A stretch of DNA of 64,000 nt, taken from NCBI GenBank assembly GCA_009363875.1, contig CM018685.1, positions 65,142,593 to 65,206,592 of the forward strand, given 5' to 3'. The notes below the pieces were generated by a model. The model saw only the letters and a program-made list of their open reading frames with translations, made no database searches and had not been told where the DNA came from. This document shows positions 10,439 to 22,932 of this stretch, one piece after another. Numbering within the stretch: the first letter of the stretch is position 1; each line of letters opens with the position of its first letter. The DNA comes from Mikania micrantha (taxonomy: Eukaryota > Streptophyta > Magnoliopsida > Asterales > Asteraceae). Both the position numbers and the translations under genes were made by a program.

Positions 10439-11512
10439 GGATATGGTTCAAATAAGAACCCACTATAATTGTGTTAACCCAATAACTCAAATCTAATGGT
10501 TTTAAATTTATAGATTTAATAAAATGTTGCCATGTGTCACCCAACCTTTTAAAATTAAAAAGGGTATTTCTGTCATTTCAGTTAATATAAAAAAGTCATA
10601 TTTAATAAGAGAGTGACAAGTGTCACATTTTTAAAAATCCATTCATTTTCTTTTTTTTAAATCAAAGTTTCCCATTTTTTTATACACTTATAACTTTTTT
10701 ATGCTGTATTATTTTTTTATAAAAATTACACCATCAAACTCGTTATATTTTTCTCGTTAATTCCATTATAGTCATGCCAAAATTTTTTTTGAATTTTTTT
10801 CGAGCGTTCGTAATTACACCAACGTAACGAGCAATAAATACAATAATTTTCTTTCATTTTTTCAAAATATTTCCATCTTTAAAATGTTTTACAAATTATT
10901 TTTGAGCGTTCGTAATTTTCTCATTTTTTCGAGCGTTCGTAATTACAGCAACGTAAAATCTTTCTGTCTCGTTGCAAATTATTTTTTATTATAAAAATTA
11001 GTTCATTAATATTTTAAAAAATTAAGAACACTTTGAAAAAGCTCAGCTCCTTACATCAGTGTAATTACGAAAACTTTGTAAAAATTCAGCTTGTTACCAT
11101 TAGTGTAATTATGAACACTTTGAAAAAATTCAGCTCGTTACGTCAGTACAAAACGCCGTTAGCTCGTTACGTCAATGCAAATTATGAACATTCTTAAAAA
11201 AATTGACAAAACTATACTTGAATTAAAGATAAAAAAGTGACAAATTTAATGGTGAAATTTTTATAAAAAAATAATAATGTATATAAAAGTTATGAATGTT
11301 TAAAAAATTAGGGGGTAAACTTTTTTTAAAAAAGAATCAAGTACACCCACCAAATGTCAAAAATATCCTTAAACAAATCTCATCCACTTGTTTTTTACAG
11401 ATTTAATATGGACTGCTCATTTTAAAACACATTATTTAAACAACAAATAAAAATTGGTTAATGGGTTACCACACTTGGAGTGGGTTACCAATGGAATTAC
11501 GGAACCATCCCC
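10439..11512. mobile_element. (TA)n-anchored foldback element, about 1.07 kb
   Basis: Both ends abut TA microsatellites. The left end is GGATATGGTTC followed by AAGAACCCAC. The right end reads inward GGGGATGGTTCC followed by GTAACCCAC. Inside are several near-repeats of CGAGCGTTCGTAATTAC and AGCTCGTTAC. There is no open frame of interest. It is the same structural class as the elements at 32888-33895 but a different internal sequence. Confidence 0.6.
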
Positions 11513-13210
11513 TATATATATATATATATATATATCTTTATTAAAATAATTTCTTGTAACTTATCTAACCATATAATAAAAAATTATGAAAGAAATTTTA
11601 AAAATTTATTGGTTAGCATTAGTTTTTTTGGTTTTCTCCAAAATATAAGTTTTCTTATAAATTTTCCTCTATATGTGTGTGTATATATGGGAGGGTTCTT
11701 CAATTTGAAGAAAAAACATAGATACTAATAACAATCATTATCAAGCAATTTTGTTCTTTGATTTTTATTTTTTTATTATAATGTTAGAAATATTAACAAA
11801 AAGAAAAAAATAAAAATATATGAGGTTCATGTTATTACTTATATATATATATAACTTACTAATAAAAAAATATATTTCATTAATATTAAACAATAATAAT
11901 ATATATTTAATAATTATAAAATTATATTTACGATAAGATATAATTGAATTATTCTTATTGTATATTAAGTTTTAATAAATTAGTAAATTATTAGAATAAA
12001 AAAATTAATATTTAATTATATGATTTAATTATTAAAAATTAATAGTATTTATTAGTAGAGAGATGTGAGCAAAACATTTTAATATTTAAGCCGAACGCGA
12101 CACGTGTCTTATAAAAATATTCTTTTATTAGAGTAAGTAGATACGCCAGGGATTAGATTTTAGCACCGAATGCCAGTAATAGTAATTGATTTTCTCATAT
12201 TTCAGTATCGGTACTAACCAGCACTAGTAAAATACCAAAAATTCCCTAATCGGTACCGGTACTGGTACCGATATTAGAATATAGATTTTTTTTTTTGAAT
12301 TTAATTATTTACCAATTTAATGTAGTTGAAAAAAAATATATATCATAATGAGTTTGAACTTAATTATTATTTTTATTCTTAAAGATAAAAAATAATATAC
12401 AAATCCAAACGACAATATGCTCATATTCTTCTAATTTTAATTCTTAGTTTTTGTGAACTTGATTCTTTTATGATTTGATTATGTGATACATTCATATTTA
12501 GATTTTTCTTGGTTTTCTAATAATTATGGCACAATGCCGTCAATAATTTGAAGGCTAATATTCTTAATCTTCATCTTAACAAAATGTCTAAAAACGGTAC
12601 GATGCAGGTAAAATACTGATGATGGTACCAAACTGGTACCATATCTATGGTTTTGGTATCGTTACCCACTTTTCTTTAATTTTGGTACCGGTATGGTACT
12701 GATCTCATCACTATTATACACTACATATACGTAACTTCGTGATTAAATATCTTTATTAATTTTTTTACCTATAACATAAATAACCTTATAATTAATAATC
12801 ATGAAAAAAATTATTGACTATTTGATAAGATTTTTCTTAGTTTTCTTTCAAAATAAAAAAGTTTTATTTTCAACTCTACTGTATATATGAAAATGTTCAG
12901 AAACCCTTATTTTCTAAAAACGATACTCTTTTTATTCATATACATTTCTATGTAGTTATGTGTGTATATTGAACAAACGTCTGATCACCCGAAATCATAA
13001 TAATAAATAGTAGCGTAAAGAACAGAACATGTTGACCCGTTCATTTAAGGAAAAAATTGCTTTTCGACACCACACTTGTTCAAGTATTATATATACGATT
13101 GAGATCAAATAATAACTCACTCTTAAAACAATAACTCAGATAACTTTACAATGATGAAGCCAAATCTTGGAATTTTTTTAACATCATTGTAACACATTTA
13201 GAACACTATG
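11513..13210. other. AT-rich stretch with fragments of (TA)n elements and a GGTACC-rich foldback
   Basis: No gene. At 11540-11680 and 12720-12900 there are inverted, decayed copies of the family at 33111-33530 (GGTTAGCATTAGTTTTTTTGG, TTTTCTCCAAAAT). Between about 12160 and 12715 two blocks rich in GGTACCGGTAC/GGTACCAAAC face each other across a unique centre. This suggests a degenerate inverted-repeat element. Confidence 0.4.
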
Positions 13211-13361
13211 TTTTTTTATTGGTTTGCGAAAATTTATCACCGTTTAAGAGTTTACATCGTTGTAAGTTTTGAGCGTATAACAGTTACAGTGTTGCAAATC
13301 AAAAACTTACAACGATAATATCTCTTAAACAGTGATAAATTTTCACAAACTCATAAAAGAA
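13211..13361. repeat. Foldback element abutting the gag remnant
   Basis: The left arm GAAAATTTATCACCGTTTAAGAG pairs with the right arm CTCTTAAACAGTGATAAATTTTC; each arm is about 25-35 bp. The centre again holds inverted TTACAACGAT/ATCGTTGTAA. It marks the point where the upstream gag reading frame loses homology, so it may have truncated the old retroelement. Confidence 0.55.
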
Positions 13362-13699
13362 TTTTGAGTCAATGGGCTTATCTCAAATGATCTTCCCCTT
13401 AGCAGTGGAGGTACAGTGGGTGAAGGATTTTGAGTCACCGTTGATCTAAAGTGACTGTCAATGAGGTATGTTGGTGTTTGGGTTGGGTTTGGTGGTGTCA
13501 TGTGAGCATACTGATTGAATGGTGGAATTGGTGGTGGTGGTGGTGGGTTTTGGTTGTTCTGATCAGCCATAGGGACAGACTGATTTGAACTCTCTTCGGT
13601 TTGATTGGTGTTTCTAGAACCTGGAGTAACTATCCTGTCTAACCTTTGTAATGTCCGATTTATACTCTCATTTTTCTCAATCTCTGGATCAAATTCCAA
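13343..13699 (-). pseudogene. gag N-terminal remnant of an Athila/Tat-like LTR retrotransposon
   Basis: A 118-codon frame rich in Asn, Gln and Pro (MADQNNQN followed by six prolines and PPFNQYAHMTPPNP). It lies about 150 bp downstream (minus strand) of a tRNA-type primer binding site and LTR, where gag is expected. The last residues (SFMSL) derive from a foldback element, so the gene is broken there and no pol follows. The lineage is inferred mainly from the primer site; the protein itself I do not recognise with confidence. Confidence 0.5.
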
Positions 13700-13847
13700 T
13701 GGCGAGTCCTGACCTGAACACCGAGTATGAATGCAATCAACCTGTTACCTGCACACTAACAAACCTCGCGTAACAAAGAAAAAAACAAGAAGTGAAAAAT
13801 ATTGCAAAAACAAAAAAAATCAATTAACAAACACCAAGCGCACTAAC

Positions 13848-13865
13848 TCCCCGGCAACGTCGCCA
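13848..13865 (-). other. Primer binding site of the outer Athila/Tat-like element
   Basis: On the minus strand it reads TGGCGACGTTGCCGGGGA. This is one base from the TGGCGCC-GTTGCCGGGGA site that I recall as typical of Athila/Tat/Ogre elements (tRNA-Asp-type primer). It is 5 bp from the LTR end at 13871. Confidence 0.65.
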
Positions 13866-13870
13866 AAATT

Positions 13871-13977
13871 TGACCGATGTCGAAGTGTCAGTCAAAAATA
13901 AGAGTAAAACTCAAGTCCCAGCTACCTTATTAGATAGGGTAAGTCGGGTGTCTAATCACGAGGAGTATTGTGGAAAG
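13871..13977 (-). mobile_element. Outer Athila/Tat-like LTR, 3' part
   Basis: Begins TGACCGATGTCG on the plus strand, the inverted LTR terminus next to the primer site. It is interrupted at 13977 by the solo LTR carrying TSD GAAAG and resumes at 29535. This is the oldest layer of the nest. Confidence 0.55.
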
Positions 13978-16900
13978 TGTAACATCAGTGCCGGAAACGT
14001 CACCGGAACAGTGATCGGTACAGTAAAATGAACAGTGATTAAAGTACATAACTCAGTTGATGTTCATATATCAGTATCATTTCATATTATCCTATAATAG
14101 ACTCAAACTTGTTTCAAAACGAAACTCAGAATCATGGTTCGTCAGTCAGATAATTATCTGGCAACACAGAACCATCATGTGATTACTTGTAGGATTTTAT
14201 TATGTATAAACGTATGTGAGGCTTTACAGAACAAAACAACACGGATGTCGTTACGTGAATACTAAATTGACAGATTATTCGTATAGGTGACGATCTGTAC
14301 GAATAAATCTGGAAGTTTAATGTTCTGAATGATGTCCAGTAATTAGAAAACAATATCGAAAAGTATAGTTATCACCGTGTTCGTACGGGTGACGATTCGA
14401 ACGAATACGCGCGACGACAGTACGATTCGATTGTAAACCGTAAATTAATTATTTCTGAAAATTTAAAATAAACAGAAGATAATTAGTTAATTTATTAGGA
14501 ATCACAATGTAAAATAATTTTTGATATTCTAATTTAAGATCGAGTCGTTTCGTTACGACAACGAAACGAAACCGACACTTTTACGCGAACCGAACAACGA
14601 AAACGAACCCGAACTCACCCGGGGTATAAATACCCGGAATGAGTCTTCTTCCTCATTCACCCTCTCCACTTTCTCTCTCTAAACTCAAAAACCCGGAACT
14701 TTCTCTCTCTAGAAATCCCCACTCTCTCTCTAAGATTTCTTCCTCATTTCTTGATGAAATCATGTGTTCTTGGTGTCAAAATCACCACCACAACTTGTAG
14801 ATCATAGAAGTACAACCGATCGGAGCTTAGATCCATCAGATTCGAGGTAAAATCCGAGTTTTTGTTCGGTTTTAAAGGTTTGAAAACCCTAGAATCGACC
14901 CCCTTCTTGAAACCGACTAACACACTTCAAAACTTAGGGAAATCACTCACGACACCTCTAGAACATGTTAGGAACGAGTTTTGGTTTAAACCCTGGTCAT
15001 TTACCTTGAAAAGCCATGGCAGCACCTGCGTTCTTCGACAGGCCGAATGGCCATGTCACACCCCCAAATTCCCACTCGTGGCGTATGTCCACGTGGATGT
15101 GACGTGTCCAGAATCACAGCTCAAAGTCATATAGAACACCTCTATATGCGTTTACAAATCCAAGTTTGACACATACACGTAACAAAATAGTTTGCAGCGG
15201 AAAAGTATTTCATAGCAGCGGAAACAATATATTTGAATACATGCAGCGGAAATGTAAATTGTCAGATCAAAACAACATTGTTTAACATAATGCAAGTAAA
15301 TTGTTTTCAAAATGACAAGACAAGATGCATGCGAGTTCCTAATGCTCGTTCCTTAGTTTGTGCATTCCTGTCCACTTGCTAGCCACGCTAGTTTCCTGAG
15401 AATACAAGTTAGAAAAGTGTCAACACAATGGTTGGTGAGTTCACAGGTTTTGATATACATATAGTAATAAAAGTGTGTCATGTTGTTTATCAATGTTAGT
15501 ACCGAGCCCTAGGCCCAAAGTGTCAGTGCGTCACTACCGAACTAGACTTGTTTGTCCTTGCCTCCGCTATGCCTCGTATGCATAGCAAGTTAGGTCAGAA
15601 TTTGCACGGGTTATGACATCCAGTCAACATAGTGCCCCGTGGGGTTAGTCATTCCCTAATGGATCCATCCAAATCTACCACGTTGTTCGTACATTAACGG
15701 TAAGACTTTGTGAGGGCTTAATACGAGTTCAACACTTAATGTTTGTCCAATAAACCAGCATACACCAAATATGTTTGTACAGTAATAACTGTTTGACTCG
15801 ATGTAACTAGTATTCTCCCCCTATTTGAAAACGTTTGAAAAAGAGTAAAGAGGGGCCGTAAACTCACCTTAGTGATATGATTGTACGTAAGCGTAAGCTC
15901 CTGAGTTGTCGTGTAGCACGTCGGTCACCGGCAACCTATATCGTATACCGTACGTGAGTTTGCATAAGTGACCGTGCTAGTGTTAGTGCTCGTGTTTGTG
16001 CTCAACAACCCTTGGTTGTTCATGTTTGCCCGTGTCGGTCCACAATGACCGTGTTTGCTCGTGTTGGTCCATATTGACCGTGTTTGACCATGTTTGACCG
16101 TGTTTGACCGTGTTTGACCAAAGTTGACCGTGTCAAATCAACGACCCGTTGGTGAACCGTGTGACGGTTTGTGAATCGTGTAGCAATCGTGTAAGTGTTT
16201 GTCGTGTGCAAAACGCGTAGGTCGCGTCTATGGACAACTTACTATTTATAGTAAGTTTCCATCTTTAGAAAGTTCACAAAGCATATCGGTTTTATAGTTC
16301 TAGCATGCTCGTTAGTCCTATGTGATCATGTTAACACATAACACATCATCATACAAAGTCACATAAGTCGTTTATAACAAGTTAGCACATAAAAGTTTCC
16401 TAAAATGGAAAGTTTCCATTTTTGGCATACGTGACATCGGAAACCATCTATCTTAGCATCTAAACATCATATCAAAAAATATTAAGTCATTTAGCATGCT
16501 CAAATCATTCAACATGTTGATAAATCGGTTTTTGTAAAAATAAAGTTACTATAAATAGTAACTTTGTTGTTTTTCATAAGAATAATCATTCTAGCACTTC
16601 TAATCCTATTTTCATGTTACAAATCATCAAAATAATCCATCTAACATTATTTAAGCATACACATTTAACCGTTATCATCATCTATCAACATTTCACTTTA
16701 AAAAGTTACTAAATATAGCAACTATATCGGAAATGACTATAACCAACATCTAAATCATATTCTAAGCATTAATATTGTTCTAAATACGTTAAAACAACAT
16801 CCTCATACACATGCATGATCACCATTGTCACCAAATCACCATTTTATAGATAAAAAGTTACTAAGAATAGAAAGTCTATCAAAAATCATTGTTCCAATCA

Positions 16901-17494
16901 TTCTAATGGCATCCAACCATACAAATCATCCTCATTGACTCCTATAATCATAATACATCATTCAAGATTATCTAAAATACATTAGATCGTACATGCATGC
17001 ATCTATATCATCAAAAATCGTCATTTTAAGCATAGTGGTTCATACCCATCACCTTAGATCATCACAAAACTCAATACTAACATCATAGATCATCAAGAAA
17101 TGCATCAAAACTAACAAACCCAGAAGTGAAAACTCGTGCATGTGAGTCTAGTGAGCTTGCATGTGGGTTTTAAGCCATGCATGTGTGTTTAGATGTGAGG
17201 AAAGTGAATATGGTTCAAGGGAACTACCTTTCAAAGCTTCAAAGTCTCTGAGATGTGACGAGAACAGCCTCTAGGCTTCCTGGTTCGTGGTATTTCGTAG
17301 CAACAAAGAGAGGGTGTAATGGTGATCGATCCCCAACTTCCTTCTCAAGCTTCCAAGGTTCAATGGAGGTCTCTAATGGCTTCCTTGAGCTCTTTTGAGT
17401 GTTGCAGAGGGTAAAGATGGTGATAGGATCGGGAAATGGAGGGTGAAGCCGAAGAAATGATGGTAAAGTGTAGAATAGGCATTATTGTCTTGGA

Positions 17495-17503
17495 TTTATA
17501 AAG
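17495..17503 (-). promoter_or_regulatory. TATA box of the E1 LTR promoter
   Basis: Minus strand CTTTATAAA, about 20 bp downstream of the last dyad of the array at 17522-17651. The same arrangement is present in E2 (CTTTATAAAA at 61164-61173). The 5' LTR copy is at 26281-26289. Confidence 0.6.
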
Positions 17504-17521
17504 ATTTTGTCGACTGGGCGT

Positions 17522-17651
17522 TGTCGCGTACCGCGATGAGGCTTTCAAATGACTCTCCGCGTACCGCGGAGGATTTCGGGAGTCAAACCCCCGCGATGTA
17601 TGTCGCGTATCGCGGCACTGCCTCTTGTTGGACCATCGCGTACCGCGATGG
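17522..17651. promoter_or_regulatory. Array of four CGCG-TAC-CGCG dyads in the E1 3' LTR
   Basis: Sites at 17522-17538, 17555-17571, 17601-17617 and 17633-17651. The second (CTCCGCGTACCGCGGAG) and fourth (CCATCGCGTACCGCGATGG) are perfect inverted repeats outside the 3-bp centre. The first and third deviate only at G/T-type positions. The outer bases differ from site to site while each site stays self-complementary. The position just upstream of the TATA box suggests a promoter element; function is unknown. Confidence 0.6.
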
Positions 17652-17999
17652 GCCTCTGGAGAGCCCAATAAGCCCTTTTTAATGGGTTTGATCCGTTCGT
17701 CATCGTTTTCACGCTTCCGAATTATCGTTTGGCCTCGTTCGAACTTCCAAGTCCCATGTGTGAGTGTTTCGAGTGCTGTGCTACACAATGTGCTTGACGT
17801 TCACCAACGTTCGTGTGTTTTGACACGTGTGTGCTGTTTGTCGATAATCCCACGAATTATCCTGTTGTGTGTCGGTGTTCGTACTGTCGTGCCACGTGTC
17901 ATACTAAATTAATCTAATTCTAGTGCCACGTGTGCATAAAGCATTTAAATAAACATTTAAATAAGTATAAAGCTGACCTGGAAATTACGGGGTGTCACA

Positions 18000-18008
18000 T
18001 CCTCCCCA
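18000..18008 (-). other. E1 polypurine tract
   Basis: Minus strand TGGGGAGGA directly abuts the 3' LTR start (TGTGACACC). This is the expected site for plus-strand DNA priming during reverse transcription, 26 bp after the pol stop codon. Confidence 0.85.
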
Positions 18009-18034
18009 TGTTAGGAAGAATTTCGTCCCGAAAT

Positions 18035-21000
18035 TCAACTTGTGTTGTCAGTGTTTGTCTGTTCCGCGAACAGGTGTGGGTACTTTTGTTTCATCTGGTC
18101 TTCACGTTCCCACGTGAATTCCGGTCCGCGTCGTGAATTCCATCGCACCTTTACTATCGGTATTTTACTAAGTTTGAGCTTCTTGGTTTCCCGGTCCATA
18201 ATCTCCACCGGTTTCTCAACGAAGTTCAATTGTTCGTCGATTCGTATTTCCTCGAGAGGAATAACAAGTGTCTCATCAGATAGGCACTTCTTGAGGTTCG
18301 AGATGTGGAATACGTTGTGTACGCTGCTCAGTTCGACTGGCAGGTTCAGTTCGTAGGCTACAGGGCCTATTCGTTTTGTTATCTCGAACGGTCCAATGTA
18401 ACGAGGGTTCAACTTTCCTCGTTTGCCAAACCGAATGACTCCCTTCCAGGGCGAGACTTTGAGTAACACTCTGTCCCCTACCTGAAATTCTAACGGTTTG
18501 CGTCTTTTGTCAGCATAGCTTTTCTGTCTGTCCCGAGCCGCTGCCATTCGTTTGCGTATTTGTACAATCTTTTCAGTTGTTTCGTGCACGAGCTCTGGTC
18601 CAGTCAGTTGGCTGTCTCCAACTTCTGCCCAGCAGATGGGTGATCGACACTTACGTCCGTATAGTGCCTCGAATGGTGCAGCTTGGATGCTTGTGTGGTA
18701 GCTGTTATTGTACGAAAACTCAACTAACGGTAGATGATATTCCCAGCTACTCCCAAAGTCAATAACGCATGCCCGTAGCATGTCCTCCAGTGTCTGTATG
18801 GTTCGCTCACTCTGCCCGTCCGTCTGCGGATGGTAAGCGGTACTCATGTCCAATCTCGTGCCCAAAGCCTTATGTAAGGACTTCCAGAAATGCGACGTGA
18901 ATCGGCTGTCGCGATCAGATATGATTGAGATTGGCACTCCATGTCGAGTAACCACTTCCTTCAGATAGATACGTGTGAGTTTGTCTAGCTTGTCAGTCTC
19001 CTTGATAGGTAGGAAGTGTGCGGACTTTGTCAGTCGGTCTACGATAACCCAGATGGTATCGCATCCACTCGCCGTTTTGGGCAGTTTAGTTATGAAGTCC
19101 ATGGAAATCTGCTCCCATTTCCACATTGGTAATTCCGGTTGTTGAAGTAACCCTGATGGCTTTTGGTACTCCACTTTGACTTTTGAGCACGTTAAACACT
19201 TACTCACGTAAGTTGCTATTTCGGCTTTCATGTTCGGCCACCAATAAGTTGTTTTCAGATCATGATACATTTTGTCAGAGCCCGGATGTATGGAATACCG
19301 GCTCTTGTGTGCTTCGTCCATCACTACTTCTCTCAATCCTCCGTAGCATGGAATCCAGATTCGATCCATTAAATAGTAAGCTCCGTCGTCTTTGGCCTTT
19401 ATTTGCTTATCCATGCCACGCATGGCTTCGAGAGTAAGGTTTTCAGCTTTTAGAGCTTCTTGTTGTGCGTTTCGTATCTGATTTGGCAATTCAGAATGAA
19501 TCGTGAGTTGTAGTGCACGCACGCGCTTTGTCGTTTCTTTTCGACTCAACGCGTCGGCCACTACATTGGCTTTGCCTGGATGATACTTGATGGCGCAATC
19601 GTAATCACCTATGAGTTCAACCCATATTCGTTGTCTCATGTTCAACTCTTTCTGGTCAAAGATGTGTTGCAGGCTCTTATGATCGGTAAAGATAGTGCAT
19701 TTTGTCCCATACAAGTAGTGTCGCCAGATCTTCAAGGCAAACACCACGGCTCCCAACTCAAGGTCATGAGTCGTGTAGTTCTTCTCATGTACTTTCAGTT
19801 GGCGTGAAGCGTATGCTATCACTTTCTCGCGTTGCATCAGCACGCAACCGAGTCCTTGTTTCGAAGCGTCGCAATACACCACGAAGTCATCACATCCTTC
19901 CGGTAGGGATAGGATGGGTGCAGTGCATAGTTTCTGTTTCAACAGGTTGAAAGCAGCTTCTTGTTTGTCTCCCCAATCAAATTTCTTATCCTTATGAGTC
20001 AAGGAGGTCAGTGATTGAGCAATCTTCGAGAATCCTTCGATGAATCTTCGGTAGTACCCGGCCAGACCTAGGAATTGTCGCACCTCAGTCGGAGTCTTGG
20101 GTGCTTCCCAGTTCTTAATTGCTTCGATTTTGGCTGGGTCTACGTGTATCCCCCGTTCATTAACCACGTGTCCAAGGAATTGGACTTCGCGAATCCAAAA
20201 GTCGCATTTTGAAAGCTTTGCGTACAACTGCTCTTTCTTTAATAGTTCTAAGACTAGCCTCAAATGCTCAGCATGTTCTTCCCGATTCTTCGAGTAAATC
20301 AGAATGTCGTCAATGAACACTATTACGAATTTGTCAAGGTAAGGTTTGCACACTCTATTCATGAGATCCATGAACACGGCTGGTGCGTTGGTCAGTCCAA
20401 AGGGCATAACCAAGAATTCGTAGTGTCCGTATCGGGTTCGAAAAGCAGTCTTAGGGATATCGTTTTCCTGTATCCTTAGTTGGTGGTATCCCGATCTTAA
20501 ATCGATCTTCGAATAGTAGCTTGACCCTTGCAACTGGTCAAACAGATCATCTATTCGTGGTAAGGGATATCGATTCTTGATCGTCACCTTGTTCAGCTCT
20601 CTGTAGTCGATACACATACGGAATGATCCGTCTTTCTTCTTTACGAACAAGACTGGTGCTCCCCAAGGTGAGAAGCTCGGTCTGATAAATCCCTTGTCTA
20701 ACAGCTCCTGCAACTGGTTAGACAGTTCTTGCATCTTAGTCGGTGCTAGTCGGTATGGAGCTTTGGCAATCGGTGCTGCTCCAGGTGTAAGATCTATCTG
20801 GAACTCGACTTGTCGTTTCGGAGGTAATCCAGGTAGCTCCTCGGGAAACACTTCGGGAAAATCACGGACTACGGCGATGTCCTCAATCTTCCTCTCCTTC
20901 TTTGGTTGTTCTGCGATGAGGGCTAGTATGGCAGGGTATCCCTTTTGTAGGTACTTGTTCGCCTTCATGCATGACATGATGTTCAGAGGTACTCCCCGTC

Positions 21001-22630
21001 TTTCCCCCTGAATCGAGATCTGTTCTCCGTTCTGCAACGTCACTCGTACGATCTTCTCGTTGCATACGATCTCAGCCTGGTTAGTGGATAACCAATCCAT
21101 TCCAACGACCACATCAAAGCTTCCAAGAGTCACAGGCATTAAATCGATTTCGAGTTCATGATCCGCCAATACCATGACGCATCCTCGAAAGATGTGTTGT
21201 GTTTCAATTAGCTTGCCGTCGGCTAGCTCTACGGTATACTTGTAGTCTAGTGGCGTTGGGGTAATATCTAGTAATTTGCTAAACTCACTAGATATAAAGC
21301 TCCTATCGGCACCGGTATCAAATAATATGCTAGCATAGACATTATTTAAAAGAAACGTACCGGTTACGATGTTAGGATCGTCTTTGGCTTCCCCCGAGCC
21401 AATCACGAATGCTCGGCCTTTGGCCGCTCCTCCTCCGGCCTTCTTTAGTTGAGGGCAATCCCTCCTCATGTGGCCCGGCTTGCCACATTCATAACACTCC
21501 TTAAGAGTGTTTTGATTGTTGTTGTGCTGATTTTGTTGGTTGTTGGGATTGTTGTTGTTGATAGGAAATCTTGATCTGCAATCTTTGGCCATGTGACCAT
21601 GCCTCCCGCACTTCAGGCATCGGTATCGTTCGCATTGCCCGGTGTGATGGTATGAGCATCGGTTGCACAGTGGGTATTTTCCTTGGTATACACCCTTCCC
21701 CTTGTCATCGGGTTGGGTGGCAGTGAAAGCTCTGGCTGGTGCAGATCTTTGTTGTTGTTGAGGTTGATGAGTTTGAGGGTGGCTGGGTTCCCACTTCCTC
21801 TTCTGGCTTTCTTGAGGCTTCACGTGTTCGCCTCGTTTCGGTAGCTTGCCCTGTGCTACGGCTTGATCAGTCAGCTTATGAGCCAGTCTGATCAGTGGTT
21901 GGATGGTGGTGATGTCAGATGCCATCGCTATGCTTTGAAATTGCTCGGGCAGTCCACTGATGAACTGCTCGATCTTCTTGTATTCCGGCGTCACCATAGC
22001 CGGGCATAGCTTGCATAGCTCGTGAAATCGAGTGCAGTACTGCTCGATCTCAGATCCCACCATCTTATGCACCCAGAATTCAGCTTCCAACTTCCTGATC
22101 TCATCACGAGGACAATATTCGTCTTGCAGTAGCCGGGTGAAGTCAGCCCATGACATGGAGTTGGCACCGTCCAACCCCAGGGTTTGAACATGGGTATTCC
22201 ACCATGTGAGGGCCGGTCCCTCCAGTGTACCGGTTGCGTATTTAACCTTATTCTCTTCAGCACAGTCGCACATGGCGAACACAGATTCAACTTTCCCCAC
22301 CCAGCGAAGCATCCCAACAGCTCCCTCAGTCCCCTTGAACTTGTGGGGGTGGCAGTTCAGGAAGGATTTGAAAGAACATCCTTTGTTGTTGTTCCCTTGC
22401 GATCCTGCTGGTCAGAAACCAATGTCGTGTGTTAGTGCGTGACATCTACACTGTGTTAGTCATGTTAGGCAAGTGTTAGTACCGTTGTTAGTGCCACTAG
22501 TCTCGCTGGCGTGCTTGTTCGCCTCGTACTCCGCAAGCATCCTGTTGAATCTGCGTTCAACCATCATGTTGATCCTTGCCTTTTCGGCCTTACGTTTGAG
22601 TCTTAGGGCATTAGCTCCTCTTCCCGACAT
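18035..22630 (-). CDS. E1 gag-pol polyprotein (Ty3/gypsy, Tekay/Del chromovirus)
   Basis: The longest frame starts at 22312 (1425 codons), but gag clearly begins upstream. An ATG at 22630 opens a basic N-terminus (MSGRGANALRLKRKAEKA) that runs to a TGA at 22460. Homologous gag text (CSFKSFLNCHPHKF) then continues in frame to M-22312, across a 75-nt GT...AG segment. Residues below are numbered from M-22312. Two CCHC knuckles lie at about 232-245 and 273-286. The protease has DTGA at 332-335. Reverse transcriptase spans about 510-700 with FIDDILIYS at 666-674. RNase H has CDAS near 814 and TDHKSL at 876-881. The integrase has an HHCC region at about 1002-1042 and catalytic D1072, D1133 and E1169 (DD35E spacing). 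A GPY/F-like block sits at about 1307 and a chromodomain-like tail at about 1365-1408. All catalytic motifs look intact, so this copy may encode active enzymes. The product is a capsid plus replication/integration polyprotein. Confidence 0.93.
22408..22482 (-). other. Candidate 75-nt intron (or lesion) within E1 gag
   Basis: On the minus strand it starts GTACTAAC, ends TTTCTGACCAG, contains several CTAAC branch-point-like motifs, and includes in-frame TGA codons. Its length is a multiple of three, and the frames on either side are in phase once it is left out. A spliced micro-intron and a coincidental stop-containing insertion are both possible. The GT/AG ends, branch-like motifs and retained phase favour splicing. 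Confidence 0.45.
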
Positions 22631-22932
22631 ATTCTATACGGAAGGTTAGAATGTTAGTTAGCATGAGTTAGAGTGTTAGCCAATGTTATGAGAGAAGGCA
22701 AGTCAGATGTCATGTCAGAAGTCAGGTCACATGTCATGATAGTAGTCAAGTCAGATGTTATGTCATCAAGTAGTTATGGTCATAAATGCGATAAGTAAAA
22801 CAAAACATAATTCTCATTAATAATAAGCTTGAAGTACAATAATTTCAAAAGGAAATACATAATAAGTTCTTCGAGCACATCCCGCTCGTCTAGGCCAAAA
22901 TAAGAAAAAAAAATACAAAATAAAAGAGTCCT
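22631..22932 (-). other. E1 spacer between ORF1 and gag
   Basis: In sense orientation a T-rich start is followed by an imperfect tandem run of GACATCTGACTTG-like units (22690-22765). It ends with CTAACTAACATTCTAAC and TATAG six bases before the gag ATG. The U-rich tract, CTAAC motifs and AG end resemble a plant 3' splice region. No frame is open through it. Confidence 0.5.

Larger units (their letters stand above)
15054..17999 (-). repeat. E1 3' LTR
   Basis: 2946 bp, the same length as the 5' copy. In sense orientation it holds a U3 with CGCGGTACGCG dyads, a TATA box (CTTTATAAATCC at 17503-17493) and AT-rich hairpins (16542-16565, 16237-16256). It also has a short tandem run of TGACCGTGTT (about 16045-16130). 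Open frames at 16020-16211 and 17360-17912 fall in this non-coding repeat and also occur in the 5' LTR. I read them as chance. Confidence 0.95.

Noticed and set aside
17360..17912. Open frames of 65-142 codons on both strands, repeated at 26146-26698
   Set aside because: They lie in the two E1 LTRs, overlap the CGCG dyad array and TATA box, and have no recognisable domain.
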